Made by a program: the position numbers and the translations under genes
The notes under the pieces: model-generated
Told to the model about the DNA's origin: nothing
The model's database searches: none
The model's input: only the letters and a program-made list of their open reading frames with translations
Assembly: GCF_014205835.1 (NCBI RefSeq)
Contig: NZ_JACHCQ010000027.1
Span: forward strand, 37,017-101,016
From: Pedobacter sp. AK013
GTDB lineage: Bacteria > Bacteroidota > Bacteroidia > Sphingobacteriales > Sphingobacteriaceae
Length of the DNA: 64,000 bases
Direction of reading: 5' to 3'
Part shown: piece after piece, positions 25,883 through 34,014 of the stretch
Layout of the letters: each line of letters begins with the position of its first letter
How positions within the stretch are numbered: position 1 is the first letter of the stretch

Positions 25883-26263
25883 ATGAAAATTGCAGTTATT
25901 ATTGTACGCGTGCTTCTAGCCGCCATGTATCTTTTTGCTTCTGTAAGTTATTTTCTTAATATGATGCCGAAGGCACCAGAAATGACTGCGGCACAAACGA
26001 GTTTTATGACAGGTATAATGGCCTCCGTGTATCTTTTTCCCTTAATCAAAATCACAGAATTGATATGTGGTGTGATGTTATTGATCGGTAGAACAGCGCC
26101 CCTGGCCTCGATCATTATTTTCCCTGTTACTTTAAATATTTTTTTATATGGTGTATTTTTAGGGCAGCCAAAAGATATACCAATGGGGGCAGTAATGTTG
26201 TTGGTTAATTTGTTCTTACTTTTTGCCTATCGTTCAAAATACCTGCCCATCGTTTCAAAGTAA
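25883..26263 (+). CDS. DoxX-like small membrane protein
   Basis: A 126-residue protein with four hydrophobic helices (about 5-25, 45-65, 70-92 and 98-117). The layout VRVLLAAMYLFASVSYFLN ... LIKITELICGVMLLIGR resembles DoxX/DoxD-like inner-membrane proteins. It is monocistronic by spacing. Members of the family have been linked to sulfur/redox stress, but no function can be claimed here. Confidence 0.75.
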   Translation: MKIAVIIVRVLLAAMYLFASVSYFLNMMPKAPEMTAAQTSFMTGIMASVYLFPLIKITELICGVMLLIGRTAPLASIIIFPVTLNIFLYGVFLGQPKDIPMGAVMLLVNLFLLFAYRSKYLPIVSK

Positions 26264-26363
26264 ATTTTGTAATTTTTAAAAATTCTCACACTTTTTCTCT
26301 TTATTTAGTGTTTCGATATAAGGTGTAATGTTTATCTTTAAAAACTAACTAGAAATAAAAAAT

Positions 26364-26795
26364 ATGAGAAAGCTACCATTTTTAATGCTGCTCTTCATAG
26401 CAGTATCATTTTCTGCATTTGCACAGAACAAAGATGCTATTGTAGGCAAATGGCTTAATCCATCGGGTGAGGGTCAGATAGAAATTTATAAAAAAGGCGA
26501 TAAATATTATGGTAAATTAGCGTGGATGAAGGAACCAAACCTAAATGGTAAACCTAAATTAGATGCTAAAAACCCTGATGCCAATCTGCAGAAACGTGCT
26601 TTGTTAAATCTCGAAATATTAAAAGATTTTGTTTATGATAATGGCAAGTGGACTGATGGAACGATTTACGATCCCAAAAGCGGTAAAACTTACAGCTGTA
26701 ACATGACTTTAAAAAGTGCCGATGTGCTAAATGTTCGCGGTTATGTAGGTATTTCACTATTAGGACGATCAGAAACTTTTAGACGGGTAAAATAA
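26364..26795 (+). CDS. DUF2147 family secreted protein
   Basis: A 143-residue protein with a signal peptide cleaved after AFAQ (about residue 21). The mature part begins IVGKWLNPSGEGQIEIYKKGDKYYG, quoted as IVGKWLNPSGEGQIEIY and KKGDKYYG. It contains KDFVYDNGKWTDGTIYDPKSGK, read as DFVYDNGKW and DGTIYDPKSGKTYSC, which is the DUF2147 core. The protein is probably periplasmic, with a lipocalin-like fold and unknown ligand. It is followed 7 nt later by an Asp-box propeller protein, so the two are probably co-expressed. Confidence 0.88.
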   Translation: MRKLPFLMLLFIAVSFSAFAQNKDAIVGKWLNPSGEGQIEIYKKGDKYYGKLAWMKEPNLNGKPKLDAKNPDANLQKRALLNLEILKDFVYDNGKWTDGTIYDPKSGKTYSCNMTLKSADVLNVRGYVGISLLGRSETFRRVK

Positions 26796-26802
26796 TCAAT
26801 AG

Positions 26803-27822
26803 ATGAAGAAAATTTTATGGTGCCTTTTATTGGCACCTTTTTTTTGCGCTGCGCAGTCGTATTCCTTTAAGCCCTTAAATGAGAATACCAAAACCAGTTT
26901 ACGCGGATTAAGCGTAGTATCAGATCAGGTTATCTGGGCAAGTGGCAGTAATGGATCGGTAGGTAAAACCACTGATGGTGGTATAACCTGGAAATGGTTA
27001 AAACCAAAAGGGTACGAAAAAATCGATTTCAGGGATATTGAAGCTTTTGATGATAAGCAGGCCATTATTGTAGGTATTGCCTCGCCGGCCTATATCCTGA
27101 AAACCATTGATGGAGGCGAAACCTGGACAGAAAATTATAAAAATGTAGATTCAGCTATATTTTTAGATGGACTAAGTTTCTGGGATAAAAATAAAGGACT
27201 CATTTTCGGCGATCCTATAAATGATAAAATGCAGTTGCTTAAAACTGTAGATGCAGGTAAAAGCTGGCAGGATATTTCTGCAAACCTCAAAGCTAAATTA
27301 ACCAAAGGTGAAGCTAGTTTCGCGGCCAGTGGTACAACCATTAAAACATTACCTGGTGGTAAAACCTGGATTGCATCAGGAGGAACAATATCTAATATTT
27401 ACTTTTCTCCAGATTATGGGCAAACCTGGCAGGTATTTAAATGCCCGATTTTGCAAGGCGAAGGGAGTACTGGTCCTTTCTCAACAGATTTTTTTAATGA
27501 AAAAATAGGGGTAACTGTTGGTGGAAACTACTTAAAAGATAAAGAAAATTCGAATAATGTGCTTTTAACGCGTGATGGAGGCAAAACCTGGCAAAAGCCA
27601 GCCACTCCTGTTTTTGGTTTCCGATCGGGTGTAACCTATGTTAATGCCAAAACCTTAATTGTTACGGGTACTTCTGGAACTGATATTTCTACTGATGGCG
27701 GTCAGCACTGGAAACACATTTCTGATAAAAGCTTTAACGCTATTCAAAAAGCCAAAAAAGGTAAACAGATTATTTTGGCAGGAGAAAAGGGTAATATCTA
27801 TCAATTGGAGATCAATAAATAA
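26803..27822 (+). CDS. Secreted Asp-box / YCF48-like beta-propeller protein
   Basis: A 339-residue protein with a signal peptide (residues 1-18, cleavage after CAAQ). Six Asp-box-like repeats of the form S/T-x-D-x-G-x-T/S-W are visible: TTDGGITW, TIDGGETW, TVDAGKSW, SPDYGQTW, TRDGGKTW and STDGGQHW. This predicts a six- or seven-bladed propeller of the sialidase/YCF48/BNR kind. It is likely exported and may be a binding scaffold; the sialidase catalytic Arg triad was not recognised. It probably shares a transcript with the DUF2147 gene upstream. Confidence 0.88.
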   Translation: MKKILWCLLLAPFFCAAQSYSFKPLNENTKTSLRGLSVVSDQVIWASGSNGSVGKTTDGGITWKWLKPKGYEKIDFRDIEAFDDKQAIIVGIASPAYILKTIDGGETWTENYKNVDSAIFLDGLSFWDKNKGLIFGDPINDKMQLLKTVDAGKSWQDISANLKAKLTKGEASFAASGTTIKTLPGGKTWIASGGTISNIYFSPDYGQTWQVFKCPILQGEGSTGPFSTDFFNEKIGVTVGGNYLKDKENSNNVLLTRDGGKTWQKPATPVFGFRSGVTYVNAKTLIVTGTSGTDISTDGGQHWKHISDKSFNAIQKAKKGKQIILAGEKGNIYQLEINK

Positions 27823-27845
27823 AATTTCAATCCTATTACGTAACA

Positions 27846-27877
27846 GTTTTATCGATTAAGTATCTAATCAATAAAAC
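27846..27877 (+). terminator. Hairpin after the propeller gene
   Basis: GTTTTATCGATTA (27846-27858) pairs with TAATCAATAAAAC (27865-27877) with one mismatch and a 6-nt loop. It lies 23 nt after the stop. A U-run is lacking, so termination is uncertain. Confidence 0.4.
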
Positions 27878-27973
27878 GATATCATAAATAAAAAGATTGA
27901 AGCATTGGGATTGATAAAATTTTGTTTCTTTGCTGTCAACTAAAACTTTAATTTAAACACACATACTCGCTCG

Positions 27974-28789
27974 ATGGATTTTTTGCACACGATTTTAGGT
28001 GACGATATACAGGCCGGATTATTAATTATTTTGAATTTAATTGTGATCGAAAGTTTACTTTCGGTAGATAATGCAGCTGTTTTGGCAACCATGGTAATGG
28101 ATCTGCCAAAATCGCAAAGGGAAAAAGCCTTAAAATACGGTATTATTGGTGCCTATATATTTAGAGGGATTTGTTTGTTCCTGGCAGCGTGGCTGGTGAA
28201 AATCTGGTGGCTAAAACCACTTGGTGGCTTGTATTTGTTATACCTGGCTTTCGATTATTTTAGAAAAAAGAATAGCAAAGGTAAAGAGGAAGAAGAGGAA
28301 GTAGATAAAAGCAAAAGTTGGATTTACAAATCTACCGTTGGTTTGGTAGGTACTTTTTGGGCTACCGTTGCTTTGGTAGAGGTAATGGATTTAGCTTTCT
28401 CTATTGATAATGTTTTTGCTGCGGTAGCTTTTACCGATCATATCTGGTTAATCTATATCGGTGTTTTTATTGGGATTTTAGCTATGCGTTTTGTGGCACA
28501 GGCCTTTGTAAAACTGATGGAAAAATTTACCTTTTTAGAAACGGTGGCATTCATTGTAATAGGTGTTTTAGGTATTAAACTTACTTCTTCATTAGTAACG
28601 CATTTCTATCCTGAATCGCCAATTTCGCACGCTATTGAAGGTGAAAAAACAGATCTCTTTGTTTCAATTTTTACGGTTGCCATTTTCATCATCCCCGTAT
28701 TAACGTCCTTATTGTTTAACTATCCCAAAAAGCACAAAAGCGATATCATCATTTCGGACGATGCCGAAAAGGTATTGGATAAGTCTTAA
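27974..28789 (+). CDS. terC: TerC family integral membrane protein
   Basis: A 271-residue membrane protein with about seven helices. The two family signature motifs are present: ESLLSVDNAAVLATMV (D32, N33) and FSIDNVFAAVAF near residue 150. They place paired Asp-Asn residues inside the membrane, where they may bind or conduct metal ions. A charged cytoplasmic loop (KKNSKGKEEEEEVDKSK) lies near residue 95-115. TerC proteins take part in tellurite resistance and manganese handling. It is the first gene of the Ter cluster, 89 nt before the HAD gene. Confidence 0.93.
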   Translation: MDFLHTILGDDIQAGLLIILNLIVIESLLSVDNAAVLATMVMDLPKSQREKALKYGIIGAYIFRGICLFLAAWLVKIWWLKPLGGLYLLYLAFDYFRKKNSKGKEEEEEVDKSKSWIYKSTVGLVGTFWATVALVEVMDLAFSIDNVFAAVAFTDHIWLIYIGVFIGILAMRFVAQAFVKLMEKFTFLETVAFIVIGVLGIKLTSSLVTHFYPESPISHAIEGEKTDLFVSIFTVAIFIIPVLTSLLFNYPKKHKSDIIISDDAEKVLDKS

Positions 28790-28826
28790 TTTAAGGCTTA
28801 TCTGTGATAAATCTTACAATTAAACG

Positions 28827-28850
28827 TTGCTGATCTTACAATCATATTTG
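28827..28850 (+). promoter_or_regulatory. Candidate promoter for the Ter operon
   Basis: TTG at 28827-28829 and CATATTTG at 28843-28850 resemble the Bacteroidota -33 and -7 elements (one mismatch in the latter; spacing slightly short). The ATG of the HAD gene is 28 nt further on. This would allow the HAD-to-unknown genes to be transcribed separately from terC. Confidence 0.3.
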
Positions 28851-28878
28851 TAATATTAGAATTTATAAACAAGGTGCA

Positions 28879-29583
28879 ATGGCTTTTTACAAACATTACT
28901 CATTCGATCTTTGGTTAACGTTGATTAAATCTAATCCAACTTACAAGCAGGAACGGGTACAGTATTTTTTTAGGAATTTTAATGGCAAGAATAAAAGCAT
29001 TGATGAAATAGCCATCATTTTCCGTCAGGTAGATTTAATGGTAAACGCTATTAATGAAAAAGTAGGTAAAAATGTTGATGCTGAAGAAATGTATTTAATG
29101 ATCATTAGTATGATCAATGATTACGATTTCAACTTTAGTGATGTGGATCTTAAAATGCTCGATCAGGATATGGAGCAGATCGTATTTAACCATATGCCAA
29201 AACTTTACTGTGATGATTGTTTAGGTGTATTGGCAAAAATTAAAGAGTCGGGCAAAAGCTCTACCAACATACTGAGTAATACGGGTTTTATTAAAGGTAA
29301 AACCTTAAAAAAAGTAATCGAACATCTTGGTATCGGTCAGTTTATCGATTTTCAGCTCTATTCTGATGAAGTGCGCTTGTCGAAACCCAATACAGGTTTT
29401 TTTCAGTTGATGTTGGATCGCATCGACAGAACCAAACACCCTGAATTATTATTAACAGATGTTATCCATGTTGGAGATAACCCCCATGCCGATGTTCGAG
29501 GAGCAGAAGCAATGGGAATTAACAGTATGCTCATCAATTCCAACAATTTATCTATCTCAAACCTACTCTATGATACCGTATAA
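28879..29583 (+). CDS. HAD family hydrolase of the Ter cluster
   Basis: A 234-residue haloacid dehalogenase-like protein. Motif I is SFDLWLTLI with nucleophile Asp10, but the usual second Asp (two residues on) is Trp, as in dehalogenase-type members that lack the acid/base Asp. Motif II is ILSNTGF, motif III Lys is in RLSKPN, and motif IV is VIHVGDNPHADVRGA. It may act as a phosphatase or phosphotransfer enzyme on a nucleotide-like metabolite with the PRTase whose gene overlaps its 3' end by 14 nt. Such HAD-PRTase pairs are described in comparative studies of Ter operons as a metabolite-synthesis module. Confidence 0.87.
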   Translation: MAFYKHYSFDLWLTLIKSNPTYKQERVQYFFRNFNGKNKSIDEIAIIFRQVDLMVNAINEKVGKNVDAEEMYLMIISMINDYDFNFSDVDLKMLDQDMEQIVFNHMPKLYCDDCLGVLAKIKESGKSSTNILSNTGFIKGKTLKKVIEHLGIGQFIDFQLYSDEVRLSKPNTGFFQLMLDRIDRTKHPELLLTDVIHVGDNPHADVRGAEAMGINSMLINSNNLSISNLLYDTV

Positions 29584-30406
29584 TTTCTCACTTCATAAAA
29601 TAGATAATACAGTCGATTTTGGCTTTAGTGCCGACGATTACAGCCGTTTTAAATTTGGCGACGATCTGGTAGCCAGATCTTTTGGAAAAGATTTAGCCGA
29701 CGGTTTTATCCGGTATTATTTAGCTGATAATGTGATTACCGATCAGATTGTGGTTATTTCTAGTCCTTATAGCTTTATCCCTACGGCAACTTTTGCCATG
29801 AAAAACTATTTCGTTTGCCAGCTTAATCGTTGGTTGGTCGAAAATGGTAGATTAGCTGTACAGGAAACCAAAGTGCACAGAACCATTACCTATAAAGAAG
29901 ATTATGGAGAGTTAAGTGCAGAAGAAAGACTATCGTTAATTGGTAACGATTCGTTCCATATCGATAAAGATTTTCTGGCAGGTAAAACACTTTTATTTCT
30001 GGATGATATCAGGATTACCGGAAGCCATGAGCGGATGATCTTAAAAATGGCAAAAGAATATGGTTTAAAAAACGAAATGCATATGCTTTATTTTGCCGAA
30101 CTGGTTAATAAAAACATCCATCCCAATGTAGAAAACTTCCTGAATTACCATCAGGTAAAATCTATTTTTGACCTGGAAGAAATTATCGATAGTGGCAATT
30201 TCAGGTTTAATACCCGTATTGTAAAATACATTTTAAATACTACTTCGAATAGTTTTACCATCTTTTTAGAGCGTCGTAGTACTGATTTTATCAACCAGCT
30301 TTACGATCTATCCTTGGGAAATAATTACCATACGATAGAAGCATATTCGAAAAATTTACATCTTATAAAAGACTATATCAAAAACAATAATTATAAATTA
30401 ATTTAA
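29570..30406 (+). CDS. Phosphoribosyltransferase-like protein of the Ter cluster
   Basis: A 278-residue protein. ATG 29570 was chosen because it overlaps the HAD gene by 14 nt and starts the recognisable domain; the longer frame from 29459 is HAD-shadow sequence. The PRPP-binding loop is LLFLDDIRITGSHE, with D145-D146 followed by T-G, the classic hydrophobic-DD-x-x-x-TG motif. VVISSPYSFIPTATF near residue 65 may form the PPi loop. It has PRTase chemistry with an unusual C-terminal extension. In Ter operons PRTases of this sort are proposed to make a nucleoside-like small molecule. It is followed after 2 nt by terD. Confidence 0.82.
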   Translation: MIPYNFSLHKIDNTVDFGFSADDYSRFKFGDDLVARSFGKDLADGFIRYYLADNVITDQIVVISSPYSFIPTATFAMKNYFVCQLNRWLVENGRLAVQETKVHRTITYKEDYGELSAEERLSLIGNDSFHIDKDFLAGKTLLFLDDIRITGSHERMILKMAKEYGLKNEMHMLYFAELVNKNIHPNVENFLNYHQVKSIFDLEEIIDSGNFRFNTRIVKYILNTTSNSFTIFLERRSTDFINQLYDLSLGNNYHTIEAYSKNLHLIKDYIKNNNYKLI

Positions 30407-30408
30407 AT

Positions 30409-30963
30409 ATGGCTATTAATTTGCAAAAGGGGCAGAGAGAAAATATTGATGCTCCTAAATTTACAATAGGTTTAGGTTGGGATACCAACAGCTCTTCAAC
30501 TGGTTCTGCATTCGATTTAGATGCTTCAATTTTTATGCTAAACGATCAGAAAAAACTGATTTCAGACGAGAATTTTGTGTTTTATAACAACCTGGTTTCT
30601 CCAGATGGTTCGGTAGAACATACAGGCGATAATTTAACCGGAGATGGTGATGGCGATGATGAACAGATCAAAATTGATTTAACCAAAACTGATGCTAAAG
30701 TAAATGAAATCTGCATTGTGGTAACCATTCATGAGGCAGAAAGCAGAAGACAGAATTTTGGCCAGGTTAGAAACTCTTTCATCCGTATTTTTGATGCGGT
30801 AAGCAACGAGGTAATCTTAAAATATGAATTAGAAGAAGATTTCTCTATTGAAACCGCTGTAGAATTCGGAAGGATTTACAAACGCGAAGGCAAATGGAAA
30901 TTTGAAGCAGTTGGCGTAGGCATGAAAGGTGGTTTACAGGATTATTTAAACAAATATCAATAA
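30409..30963 (+). CDS. terD: TerD family protein 1
   Basis: A 184-residue TerD-domain protein starting MAINLQKGQRENID. It has the Ca2+-binding acidic motifs: DLDASIFMLND near residue 40 and the Asp-rich DNLTGDGDGDDEQIKIDL near 75-92. These resemble the paired calcium sites of TerD structures. The C-terminal EFGRIYKREGKWKFEAVGVG is also family-typical. It probably works on the cytoplasmic face of the membrane with TerC and TelA in the stress response. It is followed after 4 nt by a second TerD gene. Confidence 0.95.
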   Translation: MAINLQKGQRENIDAPKFTIGLGWDTNSSSTGSAFDLDASIFMLNDQKKLISDENFVFYNNLVSPDGSVEHTGDNLTGDGDGDDEQIKIDLTKTDAKVNEICIVVTIHEAESRRQNFGQVRNSFIRIFDAVSNEVILKYELEEDFSIETAVEFGRIYKREGKWKFEAVGVGMKGGLQDYLNKYQ

Positions 30964-30967
30964 TATT

Positions 30968-31582
30968 ATGGCAATCAATCTTCAAAAAGGACAGCGTATC
31001 AGTCTGGAAAAAAACAATGGAAGCAAACTTCAGCAGGCTTGTGTTGGGATAAACTGGGGGGCAATCGAAAAGAAGGGCTTATTCGGATTCGGATCATCAA
31101 AAGAAGCGGTAGATTTAGATGCAAGCTGCGCTTTATATAACGAAAACAAACAGCTTTTAGAAGTAGTGTATTTTGGTAATCTTAAATCTAAAAATGGCTC
31201 GGTAAAACACAGTGGCGATGATTTAACTGGCGATATGGGTGGCGATGATGGTTTAGATAATGAGATCATCACACTTGATTTTTCACAGTTGGATGCTAAT
31301 GTAAACTATGTTGCCTTTGTACTGAACAGTTTTAGAGGTCACGATTTTGCTACAATTCCTTTTGCCTCCATCCGCATTTATGAAGGCACAACCAAACGGG
31401 TTAATGAGGTTTTTGCCAAATTCGATATTGCTAACGGAGCCAATTTTGCAGGGCACGTATCGATGGTAATGGGCGTTTTTTACAAGAAAAATGGCGAATG
31501 GAAATTTAATGCCATTGGCGAACCAACCAAAGATAGAAAACTGGAAGATACCGTTAAAACCGTAACTCAAAACTATTTATAA
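30968..31582 (+). CDS. TerD family protein 2 (TerE/TerZ-like)
   Basis: A 204-residue TerD paralogue that also begins MAINLQKGQR, so the pair arose by duplication. It has the same calcium-site elements (AVDLDASCALYNE near residue 45; HSGDDLTGDMGGDDG near 78). It differs by insertions in the N-terminal part (KKGLFGFGSSKEAV) and a longer C-terminus. The two paralogues probably form mixed assemblies. It is 26 nt from telA. Confidence 0.94.
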   Translation: MAINLQKGQRISLEKNNGSKLQQACVGINWGAIEKKGLFGFGSSKEAVDLDASCALYNENKQLLEVVYFGNLKSKNGSVKHSGDDLTGDMGGDDGLDNEIITLDFSQLDANVNYVAFVLNSFRGHDFATIPFASIRIYEGTTKRVNEVFAKFDIANGANFAGHVSMVMGVFYKKNGEWKFNAIGEPTKDRKLEDTVKTVTQNYL

Positions 31583-31608
31583 GCCGTAAAGCTGATAATT
31601 AACAAACT

Positions 31609-32706
31609 ATGGAAACCAACCCAAATGTTACCCAAGCCCTTACTCCGGTTAAGCTGGATAAAGATGGCAATGTGGATCTTGAGAAAATAACCTCGGCGGA
31701 AACGCTTAAATACAATGAGATTGGAAAATCGCTAGAACCATCAGATGTAAATTCTATACTGAATTACGGAAGCGATGCCCAAAACTCAATGGAGAAATAC
31801 AGTAACGAGTTTTTATCGTCTGTACGTACCTATAACAGCGGTGAAGTTGGTGGTTTAATTAACGAACTGTTAACAGAACTCAATTATATCGATGTTTCTG
31901 AACTGGAACAGAGCGGCTTTAAGAGTTTCATCTCTAAAATTCCGTTCTTAAAAAGTTTAGTGGTTGATGTGAAGAAACTTTTTCAGAAATACGATGTGGT
32001 GGTTAATAATATCGATAAAATTACCAACAAAATTAAGGCTGGAAGGTTAAATTCAATTAAAGATAACAGTTCGCTGCAAACCATGTTCGATAGCAATGTT
32101 GGTTATATCCACCAGATGGAAGAACTGATTATTGCCGGACAGCTAAAATACAACGAGCTGAGTATTAAACTTGCAGAGATGGAAGGTCGCCCGGCTGACT
32201 ATCAGGATTATGAAATCGCCGATTTAAGGGATTTTATTAGCCGTTTGGATAAAAGACTGGCTGATATGAAGATTGTGCGTTTCATTATGTTGCAATCTTT
32301 GGCACAGATCCGTGTAGTGCAGAACAACAATACTTCAATTGCAGAAAAAGCACAGTCGATTGTTACTACAACTATTCCGGTTTGGAAAAACCAATTAACC
32401 ATTGCGGTTGCTTTACAAAGGCAGAAAGCCAACGTAGAGATGCAGAAGAAAATTTCGGATACCACGAATACCATTTTACAGAAAAATGCAGAGATGCTGA
32501 AACAAAACAGCATTGATGTAGCCAAAGAGAATGAAAAAACAGTAGTATCTTTGGAAACCTTGAAACGAACTACTTCTTCGTTGATTGAAACGCTTAATGA
32601 GGTGAAACAGATCCATGAAGCGGGTGCGCAGAGCAGAAGAGTGTTAGATGGAGAACTTAAAACTTTGGAAACAGAGTTGAAAAAGAACGTGACGAGGGTG
32701 AATTAA
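31609..32706 (+). CDS. telA: TelA/toxic anion resistance protein
   Basis: A 365-residue protein of the TelA family (toxic anion resistance). It is highly helical throughout, with likely coiled coils around residues 180-260 and 280-365 (for example NTILQKNAEMLKQNSIDVAKE). It has no signal or membrane helix, so it is cytoplasmic. The family is required for tellurite or other stress resistance in several bacteria, but its molecular role is unclear. It sits in the expected TerD-TelA order and is followed after 7 nt by an unrecognised gene. Confidence 0.93.
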   Translation: METNPNVTQALTPVKLDKDGNVDLEKITSAETLKYNEIGKSLEPSDVNSILNYGSDAQNSMEKYSNEFLSSVRTYNSGEVGGLINELLTELNYIDVSELEQSGFKSFISKIPFLKSLVVDVKKLFQKYDVVVNNIDKITNKIKAGRLNSIKDNSSLQTMFDSNVGYIHQMEELIIAGQLKYNELSIKLAEMEGRPADYQDYEIADLRDFISRLDKRLADMKIVRFIMLQSLAQIRVVQNNNTSIAEKAQSIVTTTIPVWKNQLTIAVALQRQKANVEMQKKISDTTNTILQKNAEMLKQNSIDVAKENEKTVVSLETLKRTTSSLIETLNEVKQIHEAGAQSRRVLDGELKTLETELKKNVTRVN

Positions 32707-32713
32707 TTAAAAT

Positions 32714-33676
32714 ATGGATGAATACCGTTTAAATATTCTCAAAAAATCAAACGCAGAGATCAACCGTTTACAGTTGCTCTCTGTGTTTTTTGATGATGAG
32801 GTGATTTATAAAATTTACCTGAGAAGCCAGGTTATTCATCAACTTTTTGCCAATAATGAAGAGTTAGAGATCGAAAAATTAGATCTTTTTCATCTCCAGT
32901 TTACCGATAGCGTGATTGAATTGCTCAGAAAGATTAAAAAGAGCAATGAGAAAAACGTATCACTCCTATACGATGAAATTGACCTGAACGAAGAATTGAT
33001 TGGTAGAATGGCCGATATGCTTGTTGATCAGAAAAGTTTTCAGCAGGATAAACAGAAACAATCGCTTAAAATTAACTTATCGCTGCGGAAGCTGTTCAGT
33101 GTATTGTCTGAGCTCAGTTCCGATTTTCCTTTTTCAAAAAACATCAACGTTTTTAGCTCCAAATACGCCAACGATTTTTATTTCGATCTCAAACCGGATC
33201 AATTTGCTAAACTGATTGATTTTCAAAGTAAAGAGGTGTATGCCAATGTTTATGCAACAATTGAAAAAAAGTTGATGGGTAAGTTGTGTAAGAACGATTT
33301 CCGGACCGAATTTTATATTGGTTTAAAATCGGGCGAACTGGTTATTGAAGTATATAAATTTTTAGATATAGACAGTTATTACCTGTTTTTTCCAAGCCGA
33401 AACCTGTTTTTGTTCTGCGATTTAACCATTTTGAAAGATTTGGATATGTCTAACAATCTTTCAGAACGGGAACGGATTGTACAAGAACTGCAATATAAAA
33501 ACGATAAGTTAAAAAGTAATGCTGCGGTTTTAAAAACAGCCATTCCGAATGAAGTTATTAATTTATTGGAAGACAGTTACAGTAAAATATCAGATATCAA
33601 TTTCCTGAACCACCTCAATAATTTTGATGTTCAATCGAATATTTTGAAGACGATGTTAAAGACGGATTTGTTTTAA
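32714..33676 (+). CDS. Unrecognised 320-residue protein at the end of the Ter cluster
   Basis: I do not recognise this protein. It is Lys/Leu/Asp-rich, without signal peptide or membrane helix. The N-terminal ~130 residues look helical (FHLQFTDSVIELLRKIKKSN). The middle (about 150-240) alternates strands (FYFDLKPDQF, FYIGLKSGELVIEVYKFLD), and the C-terminus is helical again. The gap to telA is 7 nt, so it is almost surely co-transcribed. A partner of TelA or the TerD proteins is the simplest guess. It is the last gene before a cluster of palindromic repeats. Confidence 0.8.
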   Translation: MDEYRLNILKKSNAEINRLQLLSVFFDDEVIYKIYLRSQVIHQLFANNEELEIEKLDLFHLQFTDSVIELLRKIKKSNEKNVSLLYDEIDLNEELIGRMADMLVDQKSFQQDKQKQSLKINLSLRKLFSVLSELSSDFPFSKNINVFSSKYANDFYFDLKPDQFAKLIDFQSKEVYANVYATIEKKLMGKLCKNDFRTEFYIGLKSGELVIEVYKFLDIDSYYLFFPSRNLFLFCDLTILKDLDMSNNLSERERIVQELQYKNDKLKSNAAVLKTAIPNEVINLLEDSYSKISDINFLNHLNNFDVQSNILKTMLKTDLF

Positions 33677-33690
33677 GGTAATAATGCGAT

Positions 33691-33811
33691 CGTCATTTCG
33701 ACTGAAGCCTACCAATTTTTCATTGGTAGCGGAATGGAGAAATCTTTGAACCAGGTTTAGCTATATCTTTAAAAGATTTCTCCGTTTCGCTGCGCTCCAG
33801 TCGAAATGACG
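33691..33811. repeat. Large palindromic repeat, CGTCATTTCGAC-type, copy 1
   Basis: The 121-bp element has ends CGTCATTTCGACTGAAGC and GCTCCAGTCGAAATGACG, which pair over 18 positions with one mismatch. Inside are two more stems: CTACCAAT/ATTGGTAG, and GGAGAAATCTTT/AAAGATTTCTCC (12 bp perfect). As DNA or RNA it could fold into a three-armed cruciform. Confidence 0.85.
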
Positions 33812-33852
33812 GAACTATTGTAAACTTCCTAAAGAAAAACTAATAATGCGAT

Positions 33853-33973
33853 CGTCATTTCGACTGAAGCTTACCAATTTTTCATTGGTAGTAGAATGGA
33901 GAAATCTTTGAACCAAATTTAGCTGCATCTTTAAAAGATTTCTCCATATCGCTACGCTCCAGTCGAAATGACG
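33853..33973. repeat. Large palindromic repeat, CGTCATTTCGAC-type, copy 2
   Basis: It has the same length (121 bp) and layout as copy 1, with a few substitutions (for example CTCCATATCGCTACGCTCC instead of CTCCGTTTCGCTGCGCTCC). The outer stem and the GGAGAAATCTTT/AAAGATTTCTCC stem are kept. It ends 41 bp from the stop codon of the GIY-YIG gene. Confidence 0.85.
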
Positions 33974-34014
33974 GTACGAGTGGTATTCCGCTCGAAACAT
34001 CGAGTTTATAAATC

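Larger units (their letters stand above)
33677..34014. other. Intergenic region holding two tandem palindromic repeats
   Basis: The region between the Ter cluster and the GIY-YIG gene is almost entirely repeat DNA. Two 121-bp copies begin at 33691 and 33853. Each is preceded by the same TAATAATGCGAT, so the duplicated unit is at least 133 bp with a 162-bp period. A 41-bp remainder separates the second copy from the nuclease stop codon. No coding frame was found. Confidence 0.7.

Noticed and set aside
29459..29569. Upstream extension of the PRTase gene
   Set aside because: It runs within the HAD gene in another frame; the domain begins at ATG 29570.
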